Assembly: GCA_963769905.1 (NCBI GenBank) | Contig: CAVYNG010000001.1 | Coordinates: forward strand, 992,001-1,056,000 | Length of the DNA stretch: 64,000 nt | Direction of reading: 5' to 3' | Source of the DNA: Bog-756 sp963769905 | Lineage (GTDB): Bacteria > Actinomycetota > Acidimicrobiia > Acidimicrobiales > RAAP-2 | Shown: one piece after another, positions 24,705 to 33,669 of the stretch | How the letters are laid out: the number at the start of each line of letters is the position of its first letter | Position numbering within the stretch: position 1 is the first letter of the stretch | Position numbers and translations under genes: made by a program | Notes under the pieces: generated by a model | What the model saw: only the letters and a program-made list of their open reading frames with translations | Databases searched by the model: none | What the model was told of the DNA's origin: nothing

Positions 24705-24987
24705 GGGGTCGACCGGGCTGGACCGGCGGTATGGGAAGCGCCGACGCAGTATCCCTACGGCCACCTTCACCGTATCAGTCACCGCATCGGTGGCGGATTC
24801 CGCTCTCTTGTGGCGCGACCCACCCCGCGAAGCCGCCTCGCGACACCCACCGCGGCGCCGGGACGCTGGGACCCGATGCAGGTCGTCGACGAAGGTAGCC
24901 CGCACGATCTGGGCGATACCGATCCGGTTAGGCTGACTCTCCGCCCGACATCGGATCGATGTCGGATCAATGAGTGGAGGAACGATC

Positions 24988-25362
24988 ATGGCGGTCTCAT
25001 CCGGTACCACCGACGTGTTCGTCGGAGTTGCTCAGCACGACGTCGACGCCATCGAAGGTCTGTTCCAGGCTCGGCTCGACAACCTCGAGGCATCCGGTCT
25101 CGATCCGAAGACCTATGCCCTCGCCAACATCGCGGCCCTCATCGCATCAGATGCCGCACCCGCCTCCTACGTCTTCCAGGTCGGGTTCGCACTTGAGGTC
25201 GGTGTGACGCCTGAGGAGATCCTCGGCCTTCTCGTCGCCCTGAATCCCACCGTCGGGAACATCCGCGTCGTGTCGGCGGCCGCCGAGCTGGCCTTCGCCC
25301 TCGGCATCGATCTGGACGCCGAGATGGAGGACGAAGAGGACGAAGAGGACGAAGAGGAGTGA
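24988..25362 (+). CDS. Carboxymuconolactone-decarboxylase-like helical protein with acidic tail
   Basis: A 124-residue protein; ATG 24988 follows GGAGGAACGATC. The helical body (LDNLEASGLDPKTYALANIA, then SDAAPASYVFQVGFALEVGV and TPEEILGLLVALNPTVGNIR) has the CMD/AhpD helix pattern with the TPEEI turn, but the redox CxxC of AhpD is absent. The final 15 residues are almost all Glu/Asp (EDEEDEEDEEE), encoded by imperfect 9-bp repeats. The gene may therefore be a scaffold or metal-binding protein and not a peroxidase partner. It is convergent with ppa. Confidence 0.7.
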   Translation: MAVSSGTTDVFVGVAQHDVDAIEGLFQARLDNLEASGLDPKTYALANIAALIASDAAPASYVFQVGFALEVGVTPEEILGLLVALNPTVGNIRVVSAAAELAFALGIDLDAEMEDEEDEEDEEE

Positions 25363-25402
25363 GTACGAGGCGGGAGGGGTAGCGCCAGGGAACATTCCCC
25401 GC

Positions 25403-25903
25403 TCACTCTCCGGCTGTCCTCACGCGCTCGCGGGAGCGCTCGATCTCCTGCCACGCCGGCTCGACGCCCTCGAACCCGCGCACCGTGGTCCCCTTCCCGG
25501 GTTCGAGGTCCTTGTAGACGTCGAAGAAGTGGGCGATCTCGGACGTCAGCATCGACGGGAGCCCCTCGAGATCCGAGGTCGACTCCCACATCGGATCTCC
25601 GCAGGCGACCGTGATGATCTTCGCGTCCGGGCCCTTCTCGTCGGCCATCCAGAACACGCCGAGGGGCTTGCACTCCACCAGGCAGCCGGGGAAGGTCGGC
25701 TCGTCGAGGAGGACCAGCGCGTCGAGCGGGTCTCCGTCCTCGCCGAGCGTGTCCGGGATGAACCCGTAGTCGGCCGGGTACACCGTCGCCGAGAAGAGCC
25801 GGCGGTCGAGTCGGATCAGGTGCCGCTCGTGGTCGTACTCGTATTTGTTTCGGCTTCCCCGGGGGATCTCGACGATGACTTCGATGGTGCGTTCGTTCTC
25901 CAC
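25403..25903 (-). CDS. ppa: Inorganic pyrophosphatase (family I)
   Basis: A 166-residue cytoplasmic enzyme hydrolysing PPi to two phosphates. GTG 25903 has GAAAGG 8 bp upstream and starts VENERTIEVIVEIPRGSRNK, the usual N-terminus. The active-site signature is complete: KYEYD, YPADYGFIPDTLGEDGDPLD (metal Asp residues) and DEKGPDAKI (family D-x-x-x-x-D-x-K pattern region). Length is normal for bacterial family I. It is divergent from ppk1 with 133 bp between starts, placing pyrophosphate and polyphosphate metabolism side by side. Confidence 0.95.
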   Translation of the reverse strand: MENERTIEVIVEIPRGSRNKYEYDHERHLIRLDRRLFSATVYPADYGFIPDTLGEDGDPLDALVLLDEPTFPGCLVECKPLGVFWMADEKGPDAKIITVACGDPMWESTSDLEGLPSMLTSEIAHFFDVYKDLEPGKGTTVRGFEGVEPAWQEIERSRERVRTAGE

Positions 25904-26036
25904 AGGTCGAGCCTTTCGTCGGGGCGACCGCGTCATTCTGACCCGTCTCGGCACGGGGCCGCCGACGAGCTACCCCTTGCCGCACCTCTCCGATCAGCCC
26001 GGCCTCCGGATTCAGGCCGGGGGGTATCGTTGACCG

Positions 26037-28211
26037 ATGACCGTCGACGCCGAGCCCAACTCCCAAGCACCGCCTCGAACGCGTCCCCAGTCGCGCTATT
26101 TCGCCCGCCAGCTGTCGGATCTCGACTTCAACGACCGCCTTCTCGATCTGGTCGCCGACACCGGCATCCCGCTGCTCGAGCGGGTCAAATTCCTCATCCT
26201 CTTCAGCGAACGGATCGACGAGTTCTTCCAGGTGCAGGTCGCGGGTCTCCGCCGCCAGGTCGTCGCGCGCATCAAGAGCCCCGCCCTCAACGCGAGCACC
26301 CCTGACGAACTGCTGCGTGACGTCCGCGCGTCGCTGGACCGCATGGTCGGACGCCAGGAGGGCCTGCTGCTGAACGACATCGTCCCCGCACTGGGGGTAG
26401 AGGGGATCGAGCTCTCCAACTGGGAAGATCTAGGCCCTCGTGACCGCACCTACTTGCACGAGGTCTTCGACCGGCTGATCCTCCCGGTGGTGACGCCCCT
26501 GACCGTCGACCCGAGCCACCCCTTCCCCTACATCTCCAACCTCTCCTTGAACGTGGGAGTCGAGGTGCGCAGCCGCGCGGACGGCACCTCCCGCTTTGCG
26601 CGTGTCAAGGTCCCCCCCAACGTCGACCGCCTGCTGCGACTCCCCGACGGCGAGCGCTTCATCCCGCTCGAGCAGACGCTGATCCCGTTCCTCGACGAGC
26701 TCTTCCCGGGTATGGACGTCGGCGAACCGTGTGTCTTCCGCGTCACCCGTGACGCCGACCTCGCGCTCGACGACGACGCAGCCGACGATCTCCTGCTCGC
26801 GCTCCAAGAAGAGCTGCGCCGTCGCCGGTTCCTTCCCGTCGTCCGGCTCGAGGTCGATTCGCGTACCTCGGACGGGCCGGTCGAGCGGCTGACCGAAGAG
26901 CTCGGACTGAGCCGTGACGACGTCTACGAGTTCGCCGGCCCCCTCGGACTCGACTGCCTCTGGACGATCTACGACCTCGACCGTGCCGACCTCCACGACG
27001 AACCATGGACCCCGCTCGTACCCCCGCCGCTCACGACGGTCGAACGGGAGGAGGATTCGGACATCTTCGCCGTGCTCGATCGGCAGGACGTCCTCGTCCA
27101 CCATCCCTACGACTCCTTCTCGGCGTCGGTCGAGGAGCTGCTCAACGAGGCCGCGGACGATCCGCACGTGCTCGCGATCAAGCAGTGCCTCTACCGCACC
27201 TCGGGTGACAGCCCGATCGTCGCGGCGCTGGTGCGCGCCGCCGAGCACGGCAAGCAGGTGGCGGCCCTCGTCGAAGTGACCGCGCGCTTCGACGAAGAGG
27301 CGAACATCGGTTGGGCGAGAGCGCTCGAAGAATCGGGAGCCCACGTGATCTACGGGCTGATGGGTCTGAAGACCCACGCGAAGACCACCCTGGTGGTCCG
27401 TCAGGAGGGCGACGCGGTTCGCCTCTACTGTCACGTCGGCACCGGCAACTACAACCCGAAGACGGCCCGCATGTACGAGGACCTCGGAGTGCTCTCCTCG
27501 CGCGTCGACCTCGGTGTGGACGTGACCCGATTCTTCAACTACATCACCGGTTTCAGCCAGCCTCCCCTCTACCAGGAGCTGGTGACCTCTCCGGGAGGCA
27601 TCCGCGACCGCGTGGTCGACTGCATCGAGCGCGAGACCGCCGCGGGGCCCGACGGCCGGATCGTGATCAAGGTGAACGGGCTCGACGACGTCGCGGTCAT
27701 GGACGCGCTCTACCACGCATCGCAAGCCGGCGTTCCCATCGACCTGATCATCCGGGGGATCTGCTGCCTGCGCCCGGGTGTGCCCGGTCTCTCCGAGACG
27801 ATCAAGGTGCGCTCGATCGTCGGCCGCTTCCTCGAGCACTCGCGCATTCTCCGCTTCGGCGGCGCGGCCGGGCGCGCCTCCACCTACTACATCGGCTCGG
27901 CCGACCTGCGCCGTCGGAACCTCGACCGGCGGGTCGAGGCGATGATCCCTGTCGCGGACCCGAGCGCGATCGCGCAGCTCGAAGAGGTCCTCGCGCTCAA
28001 CCTGGCGGACGACATGCAGTCATGGTCACTGGACTCGGACGGGCACTGGCACCGCATCCCGACGGTGAAGGGCATCGCCACCCAGACCGCGCTCGAACGG
28101 CTCGCCCTCTCCCGCAGTGTGGTCTACGACGACGGACGTCGACCTGGGCGGCCGATCGGTACCGGAGCGGACGGTGGAGGTGACGGTTCGGTCACGACAG
28201 CCCACCCGTAG
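26037..28211 (+). CDS. ppk1: Polyphosphate kinase 1
   Basis: A 724-residue protein of normal PPK1 length. The N domain begins YFARQLSDLDFNDRLLDLVA; the head domain is PVVTPLTVDPSHPFPYISNL. Catalytic PLD-like repeats contain the autophosphorylated His447 (GLKTHAKTTLVVR) and the second His601 (EHSRILRFGG). VGTGNYNPKTARMYEDLG and YYIGSADLRRRNLDRRVE are conserved active-site segments. It makes long-chain polyphosphate from ATP, reversibly. The ATG start is preceded by a short purine stretch only. A low-complexity Gly/Asp tail of about 20 residues ends the protein. Confidence 0.96.
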   Translation: MTVDAEPNSQAPPRTRPQSRYFARQLSDLDFNDRLLDLVADTGIPLLERVKFLILFSERIDEFFQVQVAGLRRQVVARIKSPALNASTPDELLRDVRASLDRMVGRQEGLLLNDIVPALGVEGIELSNWEDLGPRDRTYLHEVFDRLILPVVTPLTVDPSHPFPYISNLSLNVGVEVRSRADGTSRFARVKVPPNVDRLLRLPDGERFIPLEQTLIPFLDELFPGMDVGEPCVFRVTRDADLALDDDAADDLLLALQEELRRRRFLPVVRLEVDSRTSDGPVERLTEELGLSRDDVYEFAGPLGLDCLWTIYDLDRADLHDEPWTPLVPPPLTTVEREEDSDIFAVLDRQDVLVHHPYDSFSASVEELLNEAADDPHVLAIKQCLYRTSGDSPIVAALVRAAEHGKQVAALVEVTARFDEEANIGWARALEESGAHVIYGLMGLKTHAKTTLVVRQEGDAVRLYCHVGTGNYNPKTARMYEDLGVLSSRVDLGVDVTRFFNYITGFSQPPLYQELVTSPGGIRDRVVDCIERETAAGPDGRIVIKVNGLDDVAVMDALYHASQAGVPIDLIIRGICCLRPGVPGLSETIKVRSIVGRFLEHSRILRFGGAAGRASTYYIGSADLRRRNLDRRVEAMIPVADPSAIAQLEEVLALNLADDMQSWSLDSDGHWHRIPTVKGIATQTALERLALSRSVVYDDGRRPGRPIGTGADGGGDGSVTTAHP

Positions 28212-28222
28212 GCTGTCGGGCG

Positions 28223-28780
28223 GTGAGCACGAGTCCCGGCATGGATCCCGTGCCCGACCCGAGCGGAGACCGGGCGGCCCTCGAAGACCTCCGGCGGGGG
28301 GCCCGGCGCATGGCGTGGATCTACGCGGCCGCCGCGGTCGCACTCATGCCGTGGATCGTCTACCTCGCGATCACCCTTCCGAGACGCGACCTCGACACGC
28401 ACTATCGGGCCGCGTGGGTCGGGTTCGACATCCTCCTCGTCCTGGCGATCGCCCGCACCGCGTACCTGGCCTTCCGCATGGACCCCCGGGTGCAGTTGCC
28501 GGCGGTCGCGACCGCGACGCTGCTCATCGTCGACGCATGGTTCGACATCACGACGGCCGGCGGCCGGGGCGCCACGGCCGAGGCCATCCTGTTGGCGGTG
28601 GTCTTCGAGATCCCGGCGGCCATCTTCTCGATGTACGTGGCCTACTGGGTCGCCCGCCACGAACTCCGCCTGGCCCATCTCGAACATCTGACCGCGGATA
28701 CCGGTCCACCCGAGGTGGATCATCAATCCGACTCGAGCGACGATCCCTCCGATCGCCCGAGCCCGCGGCAGAAGGGTTGA
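28223..28780 (+). CDS. Four-pass membrane protein of unknown function
   Basis: About 185 residues from GTG 28223 (ATG 28241 also possible). It has four hydrophobic segments (WIYAAAAVALMPWIVYLAI, WVGFDILLVLAIARTAYLAF, VATATLLIVDAWFDITTA, AILLAVVFEIPAAIFSMYVA) with a charged C-terminal tail. The DAWFD between segments three and four and the short loops are features of a small actinobacterial membrane-protein family; no function is known to me. It starts 11 bp after ppk1, so it may be in that operon. Confidence 0.75.
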   Translation: MSTSPGMDPVPDPSGDRAALEDLRRGARRMAWIYAAAAVALMPWIVYLAITLPRRDLDTHYRAAWVGFDILLVLAIARTAYLAFRMDPRVQLPAVATATLLIVDAWFDITTAGGRGATAEAILLAVVFEIPAAIFSMYVAYWVARHELRLAHLEHLTADTGPPEVDHQSDSSDDPSDRPSPRQKG

Positions 28781-28796
28781 CGACCCCCCTGGGTGG

Positions 28797-28820
28797 GATG
28801 CTAAGCAACTGCTCAGCATC
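28797..28820. promoter_or_regulatory. 24-bp near-perfect palindrome, probable TetR operator
   Basis: The half-site GATGCTNAGCAN is repeated in inverted orientation; only four of the 24 positions are unpaired. It sits 21 bp before the GTG of the P450 gene that heads the P450-SDR-TetR operon, with the ribosome-binding site GGAGGAGAG between. The TetR encoded at the end of that operon is the natural candidate ligand (inference). Confidence 0.6.
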
Positions 28821-28841
28821 CGTCGTCCCAGGAGGAGAGCA

Positions 28842-30125
28842 GTGACCGACTACGACTCGGTGGATTTCTTCATGGACGAGTCCCTGGTGGAGGACCCGTA
28901 CCCCTACTTCGAGCATCTGCGGTCGAAGTGCCCGGTGCTCCCTATGGGGAGCCACGGGGTGGTCGCCGTCTCGGGCTACGAGGAGGCCTCGGAGATCTAC
29001 CTCGACAACCGGACCTTCTCCTCGTGCAACTCGGTCATCGGGCCTTTCGCCACGTTCCCTGTGCCACTCGAGGGCGACGACGTGGGCGAGATCATCGACC
29101 GGCACCGCGACGAGCTGCCGATGAACGAGCACATGGTGACCATGGATCCGCCGGCACACACCCGCGAGCGCGCCCTCGTGATGCGGCTGCTCACGCCCAA
29201 GCGGCTCAAAGAGAACGAGGCGTTCATGTGGCGGCTCGCCGACCGCCAGATCGACGAGTTCGTCGCAGACGGGCACTGCGAGTTCATCGGCGCGTACTCG
29301 CAGCCGTTCGCCATGTTGACGGTGGCCGACGTGCTCGGCGTGCCCGAAGCCGATCACCGGCGGTTCCGCGAGGGCTTCGGACTGAGCGGCTCACCGGGTG
29401 CGATCGGGGACGAGCAGAACGACATCGGCCTCAACGCGCTCGCGTGGCTCGACGACTGGTTCGCGCGCTACATCGAGGATCGCCGGCGCGAGCCGAAGAA
29501 CGACGTGCTGACCAGTCTGGCCCTCGGGACCTATCCCGACGGGTCCACACCGGAGGTGACCGCCGTCGTGCGGACGGCCACCTTCCTCTTCGCCGCCGGT
29601 CAGGAGACGACCGCCAGGTTGCTCGCAGTCGCCCTCAAGTACCTCTGCGAGTATCCCGAGCTCCAAGACGAGCTTCGGGCCCACCGCGAACGCATCCCCA
29701 ACTTCATCGAGGAAGCCCTTCGGATCGAGAGCCCGGTGAAAGCGGACTTCCGCCTGGCACGCCAGTCGACCTCGATCGGGGGAGTGGAGATCGAGGCCGG
29801 CACGCCGGTGATGGTGTTGAACGGCGCGGCCAACCGCGACCCCCGGCTGTTCGAGGATCCTGCCGAGTTCCGCATCGACCGTCCGAACGCCAGGGTGCAC
29901 ATGGCCTTCGGCCGCGGTGCCCACTCGTGCCCGGGTGGCCCCTTGGCCCGGGTGGAGGGGCGGGTCAGCGTCGAGCGGATCCTCGACCGGATGCGCGACA
30001 TTCGGCTGTCCGAGGAGCATCACGGACCCCCGTCGGACCGGCACTTCCGCTATGAGCCCACCTGGGTCCTGCGGGGCCTCCACAAGCTGTACATCGAGTT
30101 CACGCCCGCAGAGGTGGCGCGGTGA
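28842..30125 (+). CDS. Cytochrome P450 (copy A)
   Basis: A 427-residue soluble bacterial P450 starting at GTG with GGAGGAGAG 4-12 bp upstream. The I-helix oxygen-binding motif is AAGQETTARL, the ExxR is EEALRIES, and the heme-binding loop FGRGAHSCPG has Cys363 as the axial ligand. It needs separate ferredoxin and reductase, and none is encoded here. It inserts one O atom into an unknown substrate. The unusual segment SSCNSVIGPF, followed by FPVPLEGDD, in the N-terminal third is shared with the P450 at 33670. The stop overlaps the following SDR start (GTGA). Confidence 0.93.
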   Translation: MTDYDSVDFFMDESLVEDPYPYFEHLRSKCPVLPMGSHGVVAVSGYEEASEIYLDNRTFSSCNSVIGPFATFPVPLEGDDVGEIIDRHRDELPMNEHMVTMDPPAHTRERALVMRLLTPKRLKENEAFMWRLADRQIDEFVADGHCEFIGAYSQPFAMLTVADVLGVPEADHRRFREGFGLSGSPGAIGDEQNDIGLNALAWLDDWFARYIEDRRREPKNDVLTSLALGTYPDGSTPEVTAVVRTATFLFAAGQETTARLLAVALKYLCEYPELQDELRAHRERIPNFIEEALRIESPVKADFRLARQSTSIGGVEIEAGTPVMVLNGAANRDPRLFEDPAEFRIDRPNARVHMAFGRGAHSCPGGPLARVEGRVSVERILDRMRDIRLSEEHHGPPSDRHFRYEPTWVLRGLHKLYIEFTPAEVAR

Positions 30126-30868
30126 GCGCCCGGGTCGCAGTGGTGACCGGCGCGGCCTCGGGTATCGGACTCGGGATCGCCCGCCGCTTGGCGGCCGACG
30201 GTCACGCCACCGCGCTCCTCGACCTCGACGGGGAAGGGGTCCGCGCCGCAGCAGCCGATCTGTCCGCGAAGGGGAGCCGCGTCGCAGCCCACCAGGTCGA
30301 CGTCGCCGACCGCGGTGCGCTCGAAGCCGCATACTCGTCAGTGCGCGAAGAGCTCGGTCCGATCGCCATCGTGGTCACCGGCGCCGGCATCGAGGCCTTC
30401 GACCCGGTCGCGGAGGTGACGCCCGAGAAGTGGGACCGGATCCTGGCCGTGAACCTGACCGGGACCTTCACCTGCACGCAGCTGGGCATCCCGGACATGA
30501 TCGACGCGGGTTGGGGCCGGATCGTGACCATCTCCTCCTCGAGCGCGCAGTCCGGCGCGCCCAACATGGCGCACTACGTCGCGTCGAAGGGCGGCGTCAT
30601 CGGGCTGACCAAGGCCCTCGCCCGCGAACTCGCGGGCCACAACATCACCGTCAACACCATCCCGCCGACGATCGTGGACACACCCATGGCTCGAAAGGGT
30701 GAGGCCGAAGGAAACGTCCCGAGCATCGAGATCCTCGCCAAGATGATCCCACTCGGCCGAGCGGGGACCCCCGAGGACATCGCGGCGGCCTGCTCGTACC
30801 TCTGTTCCGAAGAGGGGGGCTACGTCACCGGTCAGGTGATCGGCGTCAACGGAGGGATGTACATCTGA
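30122..30868 (+). CDS. SDR-family oxidoreductase
   Basis: A 248-residue classical SDR. The start GTG overlaps the P450 stop by 4 bp. NAD(P) motif TGAASGIG, with Asp (LLDLDGEG) after beta-2 suggesting NAD preference, VTGAG in the NNAG position, catalytic Ser in TISSSSAQSG and YVASKGGVIG (YxxxK). The C-terminus YVTGQVIGVNGGMYI is typical. It probably oxidises the alcohol made by the coupled P450 to a ketone (context inference). Confidence 0.92.
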   Translation: MSARVAVVTGAASGIGLGIARRLAADGHATALLDLDGEGVRAAAADLSAKGSRVAAHQVDVADRGALEAAYSSVREELGPIAIVVTGAGIEAFDPVAEVTPEKWDRILAVNLTGTFTCTQLGIPDMIDAGWGRIVTISSSSAQSGAPNMAHYVASKGGVIGLTKALARELAGHNITVNTIPPTIVDTPMARKGEAEGNVPSIEILAKMIPLGRAGTPEDIAAACSYLCSEEGGYVTGQVIGVNGGMYI

Positions 30869-30870
30869 GG

Positions 30871-31515
30871 GTGCCCACGGTGTCCTCGTCTCGAACGCAG
30901 CGCGTCGCCGAAGGCCGGGATGCCCCGGCGAGCACGGCCCGCCGCATCGGCACCGAAACCTCCGAGACCCGTGCCGCGCTGATCGACGCCGCCGAGAAGC
31001 TCATGCTCGAGGAGGGCTACGCGGCGGTGACCTCTCGTCGTGTCGCGGCCCGGGCGGGATTGAAGCCCCCGCTGGTCCACTACTACTTCCGCACGATGGA
31101 CGATCTCTTCCTCGCGCTGTTCCGCCGCGGCGCCGACCAGGCCGTCGAACGTCAGTCGCAGGCATTGGAGTCCGATCAGCCGCTCTGGGCGCTGTGGGAG
31201 CTGAGCCGCGACCCGCGGGGGACCGCCCTCACCATGGAATTCGTCGCGCTGGCCAACCATCGAAAGGCGATCCGGGCCGAGATCGCGGCCTCGGCGGAGC
31301 GTTTCCGGGCCGAGCAGCTCGGCGGGCTCGCCAGGGTGCTCGAGCGGGAGGGAATCGACGCCGAGCAGTGTCCACCGGTGGTCTTTGCGGTCTTGATGTC
31401 GAGCATCTCCCGTTTCCTCGTCATCGAGAGCGAGAGCCTCGGCATGTCGACCGGACACGCCGAAACCGTCGCGTTCGTCGAGGAGTTCCTCACCCGCTTC
31501 GAAGGACCTCGCTGA
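30871..31515 (+). CDS. TetR-family transcriptional regulator
   Basis: A 214-residue protein with a GTG start 2 bp after the SDR stop, thus in the P450-SDR operon. After a 30-residue basic lead, the HTH is RAALIDAAEKLMLEEGYAAV then TSRRVAARAGLKPPLVHYYF. The C-terminal ligand domain is short and helical. It probably represses its own operon through the 24-bp palindrome upstream of the P450, with a pathway intermediate or acyl-CoA as effector. Confidence 0.9.
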   Translation: MPTVSSSRTQRVAEGRDAPASTARRIGTETSETRAALIDAAEKLMLEEGYAAVTSRRVAARAGLKPPLVHYYFRTMDDLFLALFRRGADQAVERQSQALESDQPLWALWELSRDPRGTALTMEFVALANHRKAIRAEIAASAERFRAEQLGGLARVLEREGIDAEQCPPVVFAVLMSSISRFLVIESESLGMSTGHAETVAFVEEFLTRFEGPR

Positions 31516-31580
31516 GCGGTCCCCCGATCCGGGTGGACCGGGCGAGGGGGCGCCGGTAGCGTCAGGGTCGAGGTGGTGAG

Positions 31581-32762
31581 GTGATAGCGCGACCGTCCAG
31601 GGCGTTCGACGCCGACAACCACTACTACGAGGCCGAGGATGCCTTCATAAGGCATGTCGATCCGAAGATGCGGTCGAGATGCATGCGCTGGGGCGAGCTC
31701 GACGGCCGGAAGCGCCTGCTGGTCGGCGGGAAGATCAACCGCTTCATTCCCAATCCCACCTTCGATCCGTGCTCGAAGCCCGGTGCGCTCAACGCCTACT
31801 TCCGCGGCAAGGTCGAGATCACCAGCCTCCGTGACGCATTCGGCGACCTCGAGCCGATCTCCCCCGCCTACCGCGACCCTGCCGCGAGGCTCGACGCCAT
31901 GGATGCCCAGGGTCTGAACGCCGCATTCCTCTTCCCGACGCTCGGGGTGGGCATGGAGGGCGCGCTCGGGCACGATCGGCGGGCGCTCCTTGCTGCGTTC
32001 CGAGGCTTCAATCGCTGGCTGCTCGACGATTGGAGCTTCGATTACCGGGATCGGATCTTCGCAGCCCCGTATCTCACCCTGGCGGACGTCGAGTGGGCAG
32101 TCGAGGAACTCGAGTTCGTGCTCTCGCACGGAGCCCGCCTCATCAACATGCGACCCGCACCTGTCGAGGACCCGAGAGGGAACCGCTCCTTCGGGCACCC
32201 CTCGCACGATCCGTTCTGGGCTCGCGTCAACGAAGCCGGCATCACGGTGGCGTTCCATGGTGCCGATGCGGGATACGGGTTCATGCTCGAGGCGTGGGGA
32301 GTCAATCCGGAGTTTCAGTCCTTCCGGCTCCCGGTCCTGTTCCAGCTCCTCTTGATGTCGCCGATCAGCGACACGGTCGCCTCGTTCCTCGCAGATCAGA
32401 TCTTCGTCCGGTTTCCCCGCATCCGCTTCGCAGCGATCGAGAACGGGTCCGAGTGGGTCGCCCCTCTCTTCGCCAAGCTGAAGAAGGCCTTCGAGATGCG
32501 GCGGCCGATGTGGGCCGAGGACCCCCGTGACGTCTTTCGCCGCCACGTCTGGGTGTCGCCGTTCTACGAAGACGATCTCGCCCAACTGGCGGATCTGATC
32601 GGGGTGGAGCACATGTTGTTCGGATCGGACTGGCCCCATGCCGAGGGGCTCGAAGATCCGCTCGGCTACGTCGACGACCTCGAACGAGCGGGATTCTCAG
32701 AAGCGGACGTCGCCCGTGTGATGTACGACAACGCAGCCGCGCTGGCGGTTCGCGCTTCCTGA
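31581..32762 (+). CDS. Amidohydrolase-2 family metal-dependent hydrolase/decarboxylase (copy A)
   Basis: A 393-residue TIM-barrel protein from GTG. The first strand FDADNHYYE carries the D-x-x-H-type metal motif; later metal or catalytic positions are AFHGAD and the Asp in LFGSDWPHAEG. The family includes ACMSD-type decarboxylases and lactone/amide hydrolases. It is often found with P450s and TetR regulators in actinobacterial degradation clusters (general knowledge). A second, divergent member lies at 39418. It is separated by 65 bp from the TetR gene, possibly the same operon. Confidence 0.88.
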   Translation: MIARPSRAFDADNHYYEAEDAFIRHVDPKMRSRCMRWGELDGRKRLLVGGKINRFIPNPTFDPCSKPGALNAYFRGKVEITSLRDAFGDLEPISPAYRDPAARLDAMDAQGLNAAFLFPTLGVGMEGALGHDRRALLAAFRGFNRWLLDDWSFDYRDRIFAAPYLTLADVEWAVEELEFVLSHGARLINMRPAPVEDPRGNRSFGHPSHDPFWARVNEAGITVAFHGADAGYGFMLEAWGVNPEFQSFRLPVLFQLLLMSPISDTVASFLADQIFVRFPRIRFAAIENGSEWVAPLFAKLKKAFEMRRPMWAEDPRDVFRRHVWVSPFYEDDLAQLADLIGVEHMLFGSDWPHAEGLEDPLGYVDDLERAGFSEADVARVMYDNAAALAVRAS

Positions 32763-32833
32763 GCGGCGGACCGACCCGGCCGGTGAACCGGCGCACCGCG
32801 ACGCGTCCCGCGGCCGTCGCGTAAGGTGCGGCG

Positions 32834-33661
32834 ATGCGGTTCGGTCTCGACGTCGCACAACAACGGATGTCGTGGGACGAGCTCGTCAGCCGGGTGCAGT
32901 TCGCCGAGGAGCTCGGGTTCGACGGGGCCTGGGGCTTCGACCACTTCGAGCCGATGTACGGCTCCGGGCCGGGTGAGACCTTCGAAGGGATGACCACCCT
33001 CGCCGCGCTGGCCGGGATCACCTCGAGGATCCGGCTCGGCCTGCTCGTCACCGGGGTCACCTATCGTCACCCGTCGGTCCTCGCGGCCCAGGCGCTCACC
33101 GTCGACCATGCGTCACATGGCCGGCTCGAGCTTGCGCTCGGCGCGGCGTGGTTCGACAAGGAGCACACCGAGCTCGGCATTCCGTTCCCCTCGACATCCG
33201 AGCGGTTCGATCTGCTCGAGGACGAGCTCGAGATCGTCCGCCGGCTCTTCACCGGCGAGGTGGTGTCCTACGAGGGACGGGTGGTGTCGTTGCACAACGC
33301 GCAGATGCGGCCCCTGCCCGTCCAGCAACCGCACCCGCCGATCTGGATCGGCGGCAGCGGCCCTCGCCGGACGCTCCCGCTCGTCGCCCGCTACGCGGAC
33401 GTCTGGCACTCGTGGGGGACCCCCAACTCGCTGCGGGAGACCAACCGGATGCTCGACGATCTCGCGACGGCTGCCGGTCGCAGCCCGTCGTCGATCATGC
33501 GAGCGAGCTCGCTGTCCCTCGACGACCTCGACACCGCGCGGAAGCACGCCGGCAAGTGGCGGGAAGCGGGCTACGGCTATCTGGTCTGCGGCTGGCCCGA
33601 CGCGGGCCGGAGCCAGGTCGAGCGGTTCGCCCGAGACGTCCTCCCCGAGTTCGCCGACTGA
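32834..33661 (+). CDS. LLM-class (luciferase-like, F420-type) oxidoreductase
   Basis: A 275-residue TIM-barrel flavin- or F420-dependent oxidoreductase. It begins MRFGLDVAQQRMSWDELVSR and shows AEELGFDGAWGFDHFEP, RIRLGLLVTGVTYRHPSVLA (with the non-prolyl cis-peptide region), GRLELALGAAWFDKEHTELG and PPIWIGGSGPRRTLPLVARY. Actinobacterial members mostly use F420. A hydride-transfer step on a pathway intermediate is likely. It converges on the P450 copy B gene, with only 8 bp between stops. Confidence 0.9.
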   Translation: MRFGLDVAQQRMSWDELVSRVQFAEELGFDGAWGFDHFEPMYGSGPGETFEGMTTLAALAGITSRIRLGLLVTGVTYRHPSVLAAQALTVDHASHGRLELALGAAWFDKEHTELGIPFPSTSERFDLLEDELEIVRRLFTGEVVSYEGRVVSLHNAQMRPLPVQQPHPPIWIGGSGPRRTLPLVARYADVWHSWGTPNSLRETNRMLDDLATAAGRSPSSIMRASSLSLDDLDTARKHAGKWREAGYGYLVCGWPDAGRSQVERFARDVLPEFAD

Positions 33662-33669
33662 GTTCCCCC

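Noticed and set aside
26430..27839. 469-codon minus-strand open frame
   Set aside because: Antisense shadow of ppk1, full of low-complexity Val/Glu/Arg text.
31176..32639. 487-codon minus-strand open frame
   Set aside because: Antisense shadow of the TetR and amidohydrolase genes; no domain recognised.
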